Part shown: piece by piece, positions 1-7,004 of the stretch
Numbering within the stretch: the stretch's first letter is position 1
Layout: each line of letters opens with the position of its first letter
Origin: Methylobacillus rhizosphaerae
GTDB lineage: Bacteria > Pseudomonadota > Gammaproteobacteria > Burkholderiales > Methylophilaceae
DNA length: 36,146 nt
Assembly: GCF_900187985.1 (NCBI RefSeq)
Contig: NZ_FZOA01000011.1
Location: forward strand, 1-36,146
Direction of reading: 5' to 3'
Made by a program: the position numbers and the translations under genes
The notes under the pieces: generated by a model
What the model was told of the DNA's origin: nothing
The model's database searches: none
What the model saw: only the letters and a program-made list of their open reading frames with translations

Positions 1-9
1 ATGCGTACT

Positions 10-291
10 TTACCCGGACAGCTTGGCAAAGTACGCGGCGGCCTTTTTTAGGATATCTCGCTCATCCGTGACGCGACGCAGCTCAGCCTGAAGGCGACGG
101 ATTTCTGCTTGCTGATTAGAGGAGTGCTGTCGTTCGTCTTTAGGGGTGCCGCATCGCTTGATCCAAGCATAAATGCTATGACTTGAAACGCCCAACCGCT
201 CAGCGACCTCTGCCACAGAAAACTGACGCTCAGTGACTTGCTTGACGGCGGCCTGTTTGAATTCTTCGGTGTAACGTTGTTGCTTGCTCAT
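10..291 (-). CDS. IS3-family transposase OrfA
   Basis: 93 residues. The N-terminal half is a helix-turn-helix of the HTH_Tnp_1 type (RYTEEFKQAAV near residues 6-16, then VAERLGVSSHSIYAW near 29-43). The C-terminal half is a leucine-rich coiled coil (QQAEIRRLQAELRRVTDERD near 60-79), as usual for OrfA, which binds the inverted repeats and is fused to OrfB by frameshifting to make the active transposase. The ATG at 291 follows a GAGGAG-type ribosome binding site. The gene is complete, but its partner orfB runs off the window, so activity of this copy cannot be judged. Confidence 0.93.
   Translation of the reverse strand: MSKQQRYTEEFKQAAVKQVTERQFSVAEVAERLGVSSHSIYAWIKRCGTPKDERQHSSNQQAEIRRLQAELRRVTDERDILKKAAAYFAKLSG
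44..50 (-). other. Probable programmed -1 frameshift site, orfA to orfB
   Basis: On the minus strand the orfA codons CTA AAA AAG form a run of six A followed by G, the classic slippery heptamer A AAA AAG of IS3 elements. In the -1 frame the reading continues past the orfA stop to the window edge, consistent with the beginning of orfB. Assignment is by analogy with the family. The downstream stimulatory structure and the rest of orfB are outside the window. Confidence 0.6.
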
Positions 292-505
292 GATGTCTCC
301 TCAACTTGCATAGTTTGAGGCTCTTGAGCTGTCTAGGAAAGTGGGGGCGATTCAGTTAAGCAATAAAGGAGAGGGGCAAGAGTATCTAAAAGTTGTTGAT
401 TGCAGCATACATTGCAAATAGATGTCATTGAGCTAAACCCGATCTTATAAGACTTATTGCAGCCTAAGGAGAAGTCAAAACAGTCCTGAGTCGAATAAAT
501 TTTAA

Positions 506-519
506 ATTATGATCGTAAT
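506..519. promoter_or_regulatory. Upstream operator of the hbpS-like/dehydrogenase/tetR operon
   Basis: ATTATGATCGTAAT is a near-palindrome differing by one base from the perfect site at 555-568 in its left arm (ATTATG against ATTACG). It lies just upstream of the -35 hexamer. The two centres are 49 bp apart. The likely binder is the TetR regulator encoded third in the same operon. Confidence 0.6.
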
Positions 520-525
520 TTATAT

Positions 526-553
526 TTGACACCCAATCAAAACCCTTTATTAT
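526..553 (+). promoter_or_regulatory. Sigma-70 type promoter of the operon starting at 612
   Basis: A consensus -35 TTGACA (526-531) is followed after 16 bp by TATTAT (548-553), five of six matches to the -10 consensus. It is framed by two operator-like palindromes, one upstream of the -35 and one immediately after the -10, an arrangement suited to repression. The predicted 5' leader is about 50 nt. Confidence 0.7.
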
Positions 554-554
554 G

Positions 555-568
555 ATTACGTTCGTAAT
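555..568. promoter_or_regulatory. Operator overlapping the predicted transcription start
   Basis: ATTACG-TT-CGTAAT is a perfect inverted repeat with 6-bp arms and a 2-bp centre. It begins one base after the -10 hexamer and so covers the expected start site. It matches the imperfect copy at 506-519. Binding of the TetR regulator at 2453-3046 is inferred from operon membership only. Confidence 0.65.
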
Positions 569-611
569 ATAAAAGAACGCATCATTACTTCACCAATACA
601 AGGGTTTTATC

Positions 612-1106
612 ATGAACATCAAAACAGGCTTTGGACTTCTCGTTGCTTTAGGTCTGAGTACACAAGCATTCGCACTAGACACAGCTCCAGTGTTAAATCT
701 GGAAACTGCACAAAAAATCGCAGCAGGTTGCCAAACTAAAGCAGCTGAAAAAGGCTGGAAGATGAGTATTACTGTCGTGGATGCCGGTGCGAATGCCATC
801 TACTTCCAACGTGCGAATGGTGCCTACATCGCTTCTGCAGAACTTTCTAGACTGAAGGCTGAAAACTCAGCCAAGATGCAGTTGCCGACTAGTGTGCTTG
901 AAGACTTTTCCTTTGGTAAAGACAAGAAAGGCGGTCCAGCACCTGGTCTCGCGAATCTACCTGGTTTCGTGACATTGGCAGGTGGTATTCCACTTCATGC
1001 TGGCAAAAGTTTCATCGGTGCCGTTGGCGTAAGTGGTGGCCTTCCCAATGAAGACGCAGAATGTGCCCAAGCTGGGGTCGATGCAGTTAAGTCACTTTTG
1101 AAATAA
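612..1106 (+). CDS. Secreted GlcG/HbpS-family (DUF336) protein, copy 1
   Basis: 164 residues. Residues 1-22 are a Sec signal peptide (hydrophobic core, cleavage near QAFA|LD), so the product should be periplasmic. The rest is one GlcG/HbpS domain: TAQKIAAGC, the VVDAGAN strand, SAKMQ, GGPAPGLA, and the glycine-rich GAVGVSGG near the C-terminus. Members of this family include haem-binding HbpS and GlcG of the glycolate locus. Many are of unknown function, and ligand binding here is unproven. The start has an AAGGG ribosome binding site at about 7 nt. First gene of an operon with a dehydrogenase 21 bp downstream. A paralogue sits at 14358-14846, about two thirds identical by eye. Confidence 0.88.
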   Translation: MNIKTGFGLLVALGLSTQAFALDTAPVLNLETAQKIAAGCQTKAAEKGWKMSITVVDAGANAIYFQRANGAYIASAELSRLKAENSAKMQLPTSVLEDFSFGKDKKGGPAPGLANLPGFVTLAGGIPLHAGKSFIGAVGVSGGLPNEDAECAQAGVDAVKSLLK

Positions 1107-1127
1107 TCCAAGTTAAAGCTCATCTTC

Positions 1128-2429
1128 ATGAAATTATTGATCATCCCTTTTACTCTCGCCATGGCTCTAAGTGCTTGTGGTGACTCTGCCAAAAATGATG
1201 TATCTGCCGGCATTGGTGAAAATATCACTTTGCCACAGCCAGTTGAAACAGCGATTCCCACAGTGCATGTAGCTAAGGTCGTGGGTTGGCAAGGTGAAAC
1301 CAAACCAGAGGCTGCGCCCGGTACCAAGGTTGTCGCTTACGCCAAACTGCTGGAGCATCCTCGCTGGCTATATCAATTACCAAATGGTGATGTGCTCGTG
1401 GCAGAGTCCAACTTTGTCATGCAAGGGTTGGAAGGCAGTATAAAGGGATGGTTTGCCAAGTATTTCCTGACCAAGGCAGGTGCGACCGGAGTCAGTCCGG
1501 ATCGTATTACCCTGCTGCGGGATAAGGATGGTGATGGTGTTGCCGAAACCAGATCGACCTTCTTGGCCGGGCTTCATTCGCCTTTTGGTATGGCATTAAT
1601 TGGTGATAGGTTTTATGTTGCCAATGCCGATAGTATAGTAAGTTTTCCCTATAGCGAAGGTGATATGACCATCGCAGCCGCACCGACAAAACTTATAGAT
1701 CTTCCAGGCATGCCACTTAACCATCACTGGACCAAAAATATCCTGGCTACAGAAGATGGACGTAAGTTGTATGTCACAGTTGGATCCAATAGCAATATTG
1801 GTGAAAATGGAATGGATATTGAAGAGGGCCGTGCTGCCATTTGGGAAGTTGATATTGAATCTGGTCACCATCGTATCTATGCCTCCGGCATCCGAAACCC
1901 AAATGGTTTAGTGTGGGAACCAGAAACCAAGAAACTCTGGACGGTAGTCAATGAGCGTGATGAAATCGGGAGTGACTTGGTCCCAGATTACATGACGTCT
2001 GTTCAGGAGGGTGGATTCTATGGTTGGCCTTACAGCTATTATGGTCAACATGTAGATACTCGTGTAAACCCACAAAATCCAGAGTTGGTAGCAAAAGCCA
2101 TCGTGCCTGACTATGCATTAGGTCCACATACCGCATCCTTGGGCTTGACAACAGCTACAGGAAATCAATTGGGACAGGCATTTGAAAATGGCATGTTTGT
2201 CGGCCAGCACGGATCATGGAACAGACGTCCGTATAGCGGCTACAAGGTTATTTTTGTACCATTTAAATCGGGAAAGCCGTCGGGAAAGCCGATAGATGTA
2301 TTAACAGGTTTTATTGATGCCGACGACAATGCGCAAGGCAGGCCAGTGGGAGTGCTGGTTGACAAGGCAGGTGGGCTGTTGGTAGCCGATGACGTAGGCA
2401 ACACTATATGGAGAGTCACAGCTCATTAG
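1128..2429 (+). CDS. PQQ/sorbosone-type sugar dehydrogenase lipoprotein
   Basis: 433 residues. The N-terminus is a lipoprotein signal with lipobox LSAC (Cys17), so the protein is probably anchored in a membrane facing the periplasm. The body is a beta-propeller of the glucose/sorbosone dehydrogenase family: [11 protein letters not shown] near 69-79, a [10 protein letters not shown] calcium-like loop near 134-143, [52 protein letters not shown], and a terminal [19 protein letters not shown] repeat. Relatives oxidise sugars, sorbosone or other aldehydes using PQQ. The substrate here is not predictable. It lies 21 bp after the GlcG/HbpS gene and 23 bp before tetR, so all three are probably cotranscribed and the HbpS-like protein may be a periplasmic partner (inference). 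Confidence 0.85.
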   Translation: MKLLIIPFTLAMALSACGDSAKNDVSAGIGENITLPQPVETAIPTVHVAKVVGWQGETKPEAAPGTKVVAYAKLLEHPRWLYQLPNGDVLVAESNFVMQGLEGSIKGWFAKYFLTKAGATGVSPDRITLLRDKDGDGVAETRSTFLAGLHSPFGMALIGDRFYVANADSIVSFPYSEGDMTIAAAPTKLIDLPGMPLNHHWTKNILATEDGRKLYVTVGSNSNIGENGMDIEEGRAAIWEVDIESGHHRIYASGIRNPNGLVWEPETKKLWTVVNERDEIGSDLVPDYMTSVQEGGFYGWPYSYYGQHVDTRVNPQNPELVAKAIVPDYALGPHTASLGLTTATGNQLGQAFENGMFVGQHGSWNRRPYSGYKVIFVPFKSGKPSGKPIDVLTGFIDADDNAQGRPVGVLVDKAGGLLVADDVGNTIWRVTAH

Positions 2430-2452
2430 CATTGTAATAATTTAGGAATTTG

Positions 2453-3046
2453 ATGAAAGTAACTAGAGCAAAGTCCATTGAAAACCGAGAAATTGTGCTG
2501 GAGACAGCTGCCAGGTTGTTTCGGGAGAAAGGATTCGATGGTATCGGTATCAGCGATCTGATGAAAAGTGCTGGCTTGACGAGTGGGGGATTCTATAAAA
2601 ACTTTGAGTCCAAAGAGGATTTGATCGCCAAATCTTGTCAGCGCTTATCTGAGCGGACAGCAAGTCGATGGAAAGAGCACATTGCTAATCCTGAAGTTCC
2701 CAATCCACTCAAGCGGATTGCGAGTTCATACCTATCTGAAAAAAACCGCGACAACCTTGCGACTACTTGTATGTATTCAACATTGGCCGCAGAGGTACCC
2801 AGGCATGGAAAAGCCGTGCAAAAGGTATTTGCCGAAGGCCTAGAATCAGTTCTTGAAATTTTATCAACATTGGTCCCCGGTAGTACCGAAGAGGAAAAAC
2901 GTGCCAATGCAATTGCCATGTTTTCTCAATGGGTTGGAGCATTAATTCTTTCTCGAGCAGCTTCTGACAACACGCTTTCGGATGAAATACTAGCTGTTGC
3001 TAGAGAAGGTAGCCATCTTGAAGGCAGTGGACTTCGCGAGAGGTAG
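2453..3046 (+). CDS. TetR/AcrR-family transcriptional regulator
   Basis: 197 residues from the ATG at 2453, preceded by an AGGAA ribosome binding site; a TTG just before it is in frame but less likely. The N-terminal DNA-binding domain is typical (IVLETAARLFREKGFDGIGI, then DLMKSAGLTSGGFYKNFESK, residues about 12-58). The C-terminal part is an all-helical ligand and dimer domain that I cannot match to a characterised effector. It is third in the operon and probably represses its own promoter through the two ATTAYG-type operators at 506-568. The inducer may be a substrate or product of the dehydrogenase (inference). Confidence 0.9.
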   Translation: MKVTRAKSIENREIVLETAARLFREKGFDGIGISDLMKSAGLTSGGFYKNFESKEDLIAKSCQRLSERTASRWKEHIANPEVPNPLKRIASSYLSEKNRDNLATTCMYSTLAAEVPRHGKAVQKVFAEGLESVLEILSTLVPGSTEEEKRANAIAMFSQWVGALILSRAASDNTLSDEILAVAREGSHLEGSGLRER

Positions 3047-3097
3047 TAATAGTTTTATTAGCCTTATATGCGCTGGCAGAGCCTATCGAGTTTGTAA

Positions 3098-3367
3098 GTG
3101 GATCACTGCCGCATCCACTGCCAATACATTGTCGATATACCAGACACAATCATAAGCTCCGGTCAAGTCAAACATCTGCCTCATATATACCTTTATCTCC
3201 ACACGATGCTGACGCAAGGTATGGTCGTGGCTCATGGCCCTGTCGTTAATGCCGCTGGAGGCTATGGCGTGTCGCTGTTCAAAATTGAAGACGATAAAGG
3301 ATCCGATCATAAAGAACGGTACCGGTTCTACGAGTATTTCCAAATGAATGATTGCCTTTATTTTTAA
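3098..3367 (+). pseudogene. Degenerate YciI-like (YCII-related) gene
   Basis: The open frame starts at a GTG directly after an in-frame TAA and codes for 89 residues. The middle part (LPHIYLYLHTMLTQG, then MVVAHGPVVNAAGGYGVSLF) strongly resembles YciI-family proteins, which are ferredoxin-fold dimers of about 95 residues with enzymatic or stress roles. After the FKIEDD strand the usual segment with the conserved DP motif seems to be missing, and the sequence jumps to an RYRFYEYFQM-like end. There is no good ribosome binding site. I read it as an internally deleted remnant between tetR and the aldo/keto reductase. A divergent but functional protein remains possible. The complementary open frame at 3083-3343 looks like a shadow. 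Confidence 0.45.
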
Positions 3368-3385
3368 TAATTCAGGAAAACAAAT

Positions 3386-4390
3386 ATGAAATACACCATT
3401 TTTGGTAAGACTGGACTGCAGGTTTCACAAGTTGCATTGGGCACAGGGAATTTCGGTACTGGATGGGGCTATGGTGCAAATCCCGATGCTGCCGAGGCTG
3501 TCTTCAACACCTATGCGGACGCAGGTGGCAACTTCATCGACACGGCCGATGTCTATCAGTTCGGCCAGTCGGAAGAACTGCTTGGCAGGTTGTTACAGGG
3601 GCGGCGAGAAGAGTTTGTACTGGCAACCAAGTACACCAACGGAGCCACACCCAACGCCAATCGGCTGGTGACAGGCAATAGCCGTAAGGCGTTGGTAGCC
3701 TCTGTTGAAGCCAGCCTCAAGCGGCTCAAGACTGATCGAATCGATATCTACTGGACTCACCATCCAGATGGCTTCACTCCCATTGAAGAAATCGTACGGG
3801 GGTTTGAGGACTTGGCTCGATCAGGAAAAATTCTTTATGCAGGTTTATCAAACTTTGCTGCCTGGCGCCTAGCTCGAGCCGTTACGTTAGCTGAGCTGAC
3901 CCACGCTGTACCAATCTCTGCCGCACAGTTTGAGCATAGCTTGGTGCATCGCGAATCTGAAACCGACCTGTTTCCTGCCTCAAAGGCATTGGGGCTCGGC
4001 GTCGTGACTTGGTCACCGCTGGGTGGTGGCATGTTGACCGGCAAATACCGTCGAGGTGAGCAAGGCCGTGCCGAAGGCTTCGGTGGCCGAGTGTTCCAGC
4101 CGGAAAACTCGGCACAGCGCACCCAGATACTCGACACCGTAATCACCATTGCAAAAGAACTTGGTGTCAGCGCTAGCCAAGTCGCCATCGCCTGGGCAGG
4201 GAGTCACGGTGCCGTCCCGATCATCGGACCACGCTCACTAGAACAACTGCAGGATAACCTTGGCGCAGTAGTGGTAGACCTTTCCTCCGAGCAAATCAGC
4301 CGTCTTGATGCAGTGAGTAGCTTATTGCCTGCGTCATCTGTCAGAACCCCCATTCCCTGGGCAGATGGGGTAACCAACGTCGTGGCTTAA
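3386..4390 (+). CDS. Aldo/keto reductase
   Basis: 334 residues, close to full family length. It is an NADPH-dependent carbonyl oxidoreductase with a TIM-barrel fold. The catalytic tetrad is visible: Asp52 and Tyr57 in NFIDTADVY, Lys82 in LATKYT, and the His in YWTHHPD. The C-terminal GPRSLEQLQDNL segment resembles the cofactor-phosphate-binding region (usually IIGxR). The ATG at 3386 follows an AGGAAA ribosome binding site. It lies 18 bp after the YciI-like remnant, so it may be the last gene of the transcript starting near 555, or it may have its own promoter. Substrate unknown; an aldehyde or quinone would fit the neighbourhood. Confidence 0.9.
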   Translation: MKYTIFGKTGLQVSQVALGTGNFGTGWGYGANPDAAEAVFNTYADAGGNFIDTADVYQFGQSEELLGRLLQGRREEFVLATKYTNGATPNANRLVTGNSRKALVASVEASLKRLKTDRIDIYWTHHPDGFTPIEEIVRGFEDLARSGKILYAGLSNFAAWRLARAVTLAELTHAVPISAAQFEHSLVHRESETDLFPASKALGLGVVTWSPLGGGMLTGKYRRGEQGRAEGFGGRVFQPENSAQRTQILDTVITIAKELGVSASQVAIAWAGSHGAVPIIGPRSLEQLQDNLGAVVVDLSSEQISRLDAVSSLLPASSVRTPIPWADGVTNVVA

Positions 4391-4446
4391 TTCTTCCCGA
4401 GGTCAAAGCCGCCGTTACGATATTGTTATGTCCATGCAATTAAAAA

Positions 4447-4473
4447 AGCATATGCACTGTGAATGCATATGCT
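4447..4473 (-). terminator. Intrinsic terminator for the small secreted-protein gene
   Basis: A 10-bp perfect stem (AGCATATGCA with TGCATATGCT) and a 7-nt loop. On the minus strand the right arm is followed by TTTTTAAT, giving a U-tract. It lies just downstream of the stop of the 4501-4818 gene. On the plus strand the hairpin lacks a U-tract, so it is probably not the terminator of the reductase gene. Confidence 0.7.
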
Positions 4474-4500
4474 GAGATAAATGGATATGAGCTAGTAAAA

Positions 4501-4818
4501 CTAGTTCTTGCGGTACTTTGACTCGAACTGGTTTGTTAACAGGTCGGATGCAGGAGGTGTTTTAGTTACATCATCCTGTGTTGCAGGCGTTACGCGAGCA
4601 TTCCTATCCAATACTGCGTCAAAAAACAGATCCAGAGATTTGTCGGTATCAGGCTTGTCGTTAGAAGTCGCAGTAGCTTCAGGCGTCCAGTGGCCTTGCA
4701 AGGTTCTTTCGACAAATACGTTTTTTGATTGATCTGGATTGCTATTGTCTGCAAGCGCAGTGCCTGCTGAGCCTATAGCAAGAAGGAGGCTGGTGATAAT
4801 GGCGACGTTGATCTTCAT
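4501..4818 (-). CDS. Small secreted hypothetical protein
   Basis: 105 residues from the ATG at 4818, which has an AAAGGG ribosome binding site; an upstream in-frame TTG would put that site inside the gene. Residues 1-23 are a clear Sec signal peptide (MKINVAIITSLLLAIG, cleavage near TALA|DN). The mature part is polar, rich in Asp, Thr, Asn and Lys and without cysteines. I recognise no domain. It is divergent from the TetR gene at 4982 across a region with two palindromes, so it may be a target of that regulator. Confidence 0.7.
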   Translation of the reverse strand: MKINVAIITSLLLAIGSAGTALADNSNPDQSKNVFVERTLQGHWTPEATATSNDKPDTDKSLDLFFDAVLDRNARVTPATQDDVTKTPPASDLLTNQFESKYRKN

Positions 4819-4886
4819 GTTAAACCCTTTCAATTAATAAAATGTTTATCAGATACGATCAATCAAACTATGGAGAAATTTGATTT

Positions 4887-4904
4887 ATGTAACCTGGATT
4901 ACAT
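4887..4904. promoter_or_regulatory. Candidate TetR operator (distal)
   Basis: ATGTAA and TTACAT form a perfect inverted repeat around a 6-bp centre. It lies in the intergenic region between the small secreted-protein gene and tetR. A related but shorter palindrome is at 4940-4952. Confidence 0.5.
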
Positions 4905-4925
4905 TATTAAATAGCCCCATTGCTT

Positions 4926-4953
4926 TTGTCAACACATTTATGTAATCTACATT
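4926..4953 (+). promoter_or_regulatory. Likely tetR promoter
   Basis: TTGTCA (4926-4931) and TACATT (4948-4953) are 16 bp apart, with five and four matches to the consensus. The -10 lies inside the palindrome at 4940-4952, consistent with autorepression. The hexamers are imperfect, so confidence is moderate. Confidence 0.4.
4940..4952. promoter_or_regulatory. Candidate TetR operator (proximal)
   Basis: ATGTA-ATC-TACAT is an inverted repeat with 5-bp arms overlapping the predicted -10 region, about 30 bp upstream of the tetR start. It shares the ATGTAA core with the site at 4887-4904. Confidence 0.5.
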
Positions 4954-4981
4954 ATATATTTAATTTTAACGGGTGGTTATC

Positions 4982-5587
4982 ATGTCTCCAGCAGGTCGGC
5001 CAAGGACATTTGATCGAGATGAAGCTTTGAAGAAAGCCATGATGGTTTTCTGGGAAAAGGGCTTTGAAGGCACAACTATGGCTGATTTAGTTGCCGCCAT
5101 TGGGATGAAAGCGCCTAGTGTCTACGCCGCATTTGGTAATAAGGATGCCTTGTTCAGAGAGGTTGTTGATATTTACCGAGGTAGAGTTGAGCAAGGCCCC
5201 TTAAAGGTGCTGAATGACACTCCTTCGGTTTATACAGCGCTTGAACAATCCCTGCGTCAAAACGTAGAGATGTTTTCAGGGCCCAATCCTCCTAGCTGTT
5301 TGATTATGGCTGGTGCAATTAACTGCGCCCCCGAGCATCAGGAGCATGTTAATTACCTCATGGGGTTGAGAGCGCTGTACCGAGACATTCTCAAGTCCAG
5401 ATTCGATAGGGCTTTGACTGAGGGGGAGCTCGTTGAGGGAACCAACACCAGTGCCCTGGCTGAGTTTTACTTCAGTTTTATTCATGGGATGGCTCTACGC
5501 GCAAGAGATGGCTCTTCAAACGCCGAGTTACTTGCTTCCACTGAATTTGCCTTACAGGCATTAAAACCAGTCCTCAAAGACACCTAA
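4982..5587 (+). CDS. TetR/AcrR-family transcriptional regulator
   Basis: 201 residues from the ATG at 4982 (GGGTGG upstream). The longer reading from a GTG nine bases earlier is less likely because it would absorb the ribosome binding site. The N-terminus GRPRTFDRDEAL, then MADLVAAIGMKAPSVYAAF, is the DNA-binding domain of a common TetR subgroup that usually represses a neighbouring oxidoreductase or pump. The C-terminal half is a helical ligand domain (FIHGMALRARDG). Candidate targets are itself, the divergent secreted protein and perhaps the MFS pump gene, which is convergent with it and ends only 12 bp away. Confidence 0.9.
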   Translation: MSPAGRPRTFDRDEALKKAMMVFWEKGFEGTTMADLVAAIGMKAPSVYAAFGNKDALFREVVDIYRGRVEQGPLKVLNDTPSVYTALEQSLRQNVEMFSGPNPPSCLIMAGAINCAPEHQEHVNYLMGLRALYRDILKSRFDRALTEGELVEGTNTSALAEFYFSFIHGMALRARDGSSNAELLASTEFALQALKPVLKDT

Positions 5588-5599
5588 TATCCTCAACTG

Positions 5600-6979
5600 T
5601 CATTGTTTTGGAGCCGTGTCTACTTGCGTTACTAGAATGGCGGCAAGCACTGCCAGCCCAATCTGAATCAGGTAAAGAGTATGAAAGTCGGCTATCTCCA
5701 AGTGGGAATACGCTAATACACTAATCGTGATAGCCACGCCAACAACTGTTCCAATTTGCCTGATTGCTTGATTGATTGAACTGCCTATTGCGTAGTCTTT
5801 TTTAGGAAGATCATGGACAGCAGCAGCGGATAGGGATGGCATCACCATACCAATTGCAATGCCAGTCAACATTTGTCCAGGAAGCCAGTCAATCAAGTAA
5901 TTGGGAGTGATGCCGGGCACGGCCAGGTACCAGTAAGCGCCAGCTGCGAAAGCCAAGCATCCATACATGAGGAGCTTTCTATGCCCAATTCTCGAGGCAA
6001 TCTTGCCACTCAGGATGGCCACAGGGATGACCATCAATGGGCCTGGCGTAATGGCTAGCCCTGTAAGTGGTAGACTGAAGTGCCAGATGTTCGTCATGAA
6101 GAAGAAAAAAGAAAAGAACATGGTGGCAAAGGCAACCGAGAATAGGAATGCAGCAATATTCACGAATAGATAGGTTCTATTCTTGAACAAGGCCAAGTCC
6201 ACTAAGGGGTTGGTTGCTGTTTTACACCACATTGCAAATGCCAACATCACAGCGCCGCTCGCCAAAAATATAACCAGTCGTTGCACCCAAGTAATGCTCA
6301 TGCTGCCTAGGCCAATGATGCTTGTAATCATGAGGCCAATAGACAGAATGATTAATGCCATGCCTACGGCATCCAATCTTACGTGGGTCTTGGCGTTGCT
6401 GGATTCAGTCAGCCTTTTGCTTCCATGCAGAACGCAATAAATACCAATCGGCACATTAATGAAGAATGCCCACTCCCAACCAAGGCTATCGACGATGAAT
6501 GTGCCGGATGCAGGCCCAAGTGCGGCAGCGAGTGCACCGACGGCAGCCCAGGCGCTAATGACTTGGGCCCTTTTAGTTTGGGGGAAAGCTTCCAGGATGA
6601 GGGATAAAGCCGCCGGGCCGATCATTGCAGCCCCAATAGCTTGAAGCACTCTTGCCGAGATTAGGAGATATATATTGGGAGCGAGGCCGCATAAAAATGA
6701 TGCCAACGTAAATAAAACCACGCCCAGCATGAATATCCGCCTCCTGCCGTACCTATCTGCCAACCCTCCTGCTGGGATCAGAGTGGTGGCATACACAATT
6801 GTGTATGCATTCATTACCCAGGAGATACTGGAGGAGCTTGCTTGAGGAAAGCTGGCCGTAATGCTGCTAAAGGCGGCATACAGAATTGTGGAATCTATGG
6901 AAACCAGAAATGTGGCAAGGCTAGCTATGCCAAACACTGACCAAAGATTCAAGGCTGGATTATCAGGCTGTTTTACCAT
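5600..6979 (-). CDS. MFS multidrug transporter, DHA2 (EmrB/QacA-like) family
   Basis: 459 residues, almost entirely hydrophobic, with about 14 predicted membrane segments. It is a drug:proton antiporter of the inner membrane. The first segment contains the DHA2-type SIDSTILYAAF (near 28-38). Motif A is GGLADRYGRRR near 72-82. Motif C and the following loop read LGPASGTFIV ... WEWAFFINVPIG. It starts 25 bp after the outer-membrane factor gene, so the two are probably cotranscribed under the operator at 8517-8544. No periplasmic adaptor of the EmrA type is present, so use of this outer-membrane channel by the pump is inference. Confidence 0.9.
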   Translation of the reverse strand: MVKQPDNPALNLWSVFGIASLATFLVSIDSTILYAAFSSITASFPQASSSSISWVMNAYTIVYATTLIPAGGLADRYGRRRIFMLGVVLFTLASFLCGLAPNIYLLISARVLQAIGAAMIGPAALSLILEAFPQTKRAQVISAWAAVGALAAALGPASGTFIVDSLGWEWAFFINVPIGIYCVLHGSKRLTESSNAKTHVRLDAVGMALIILSIGLMITSIIGLGSMSITWVQRLVIFLASGAVMLAFAMWCKTATNPLVDLALFKNRTYLFVNIAAFLFSVAFATMFFSFFFFMTNIWHFSLPLTGLAITPGPLMVIPVAILSGKIASRIGHRKLLMYGCLAFAAGAYWYLAVPGITPNYLIDWLPGQMLTGIAIGMVMPSLSAAAVHDLPKKDYAIGSSINQAIRQIGTVVGVAITISVLAYSHLEIADFHTLYLIQIGLAVLAAILVTQVDTAPKQ

Positions 6980-7004
6980 GGTTGAGATTCTTTTGCCTAC
7001 CTAC

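Larger units (their letters stand above)
1..354 (-). mobile_element. IS3-family insertion sequence, 5' part (left copy)
   Basis: The inner end of the element is at 354: reading the minus strand from there gives TGAATCGCCCCCAC, a plausible terminal inverted repeat, followed by the orfA start 63 nt in. The element continues leftward beyond the window, and only orfA plus a few codons of orfB are visible. The same sequence reappears at 36053-36146 in the opposite orientation, identical over the 94 bp available, while the bases outside the two ends differ. This comparison fixes the boundary. The family assignment rests on orfA and on the A6G slippage site. Confidence 0.88.

Noticed and set aside
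3083-3343. 86-codon minus-strand frame over the YciI-like remnant
   Set aside because: The plus strand shows recognisable family sequence; the minus frame shows none.
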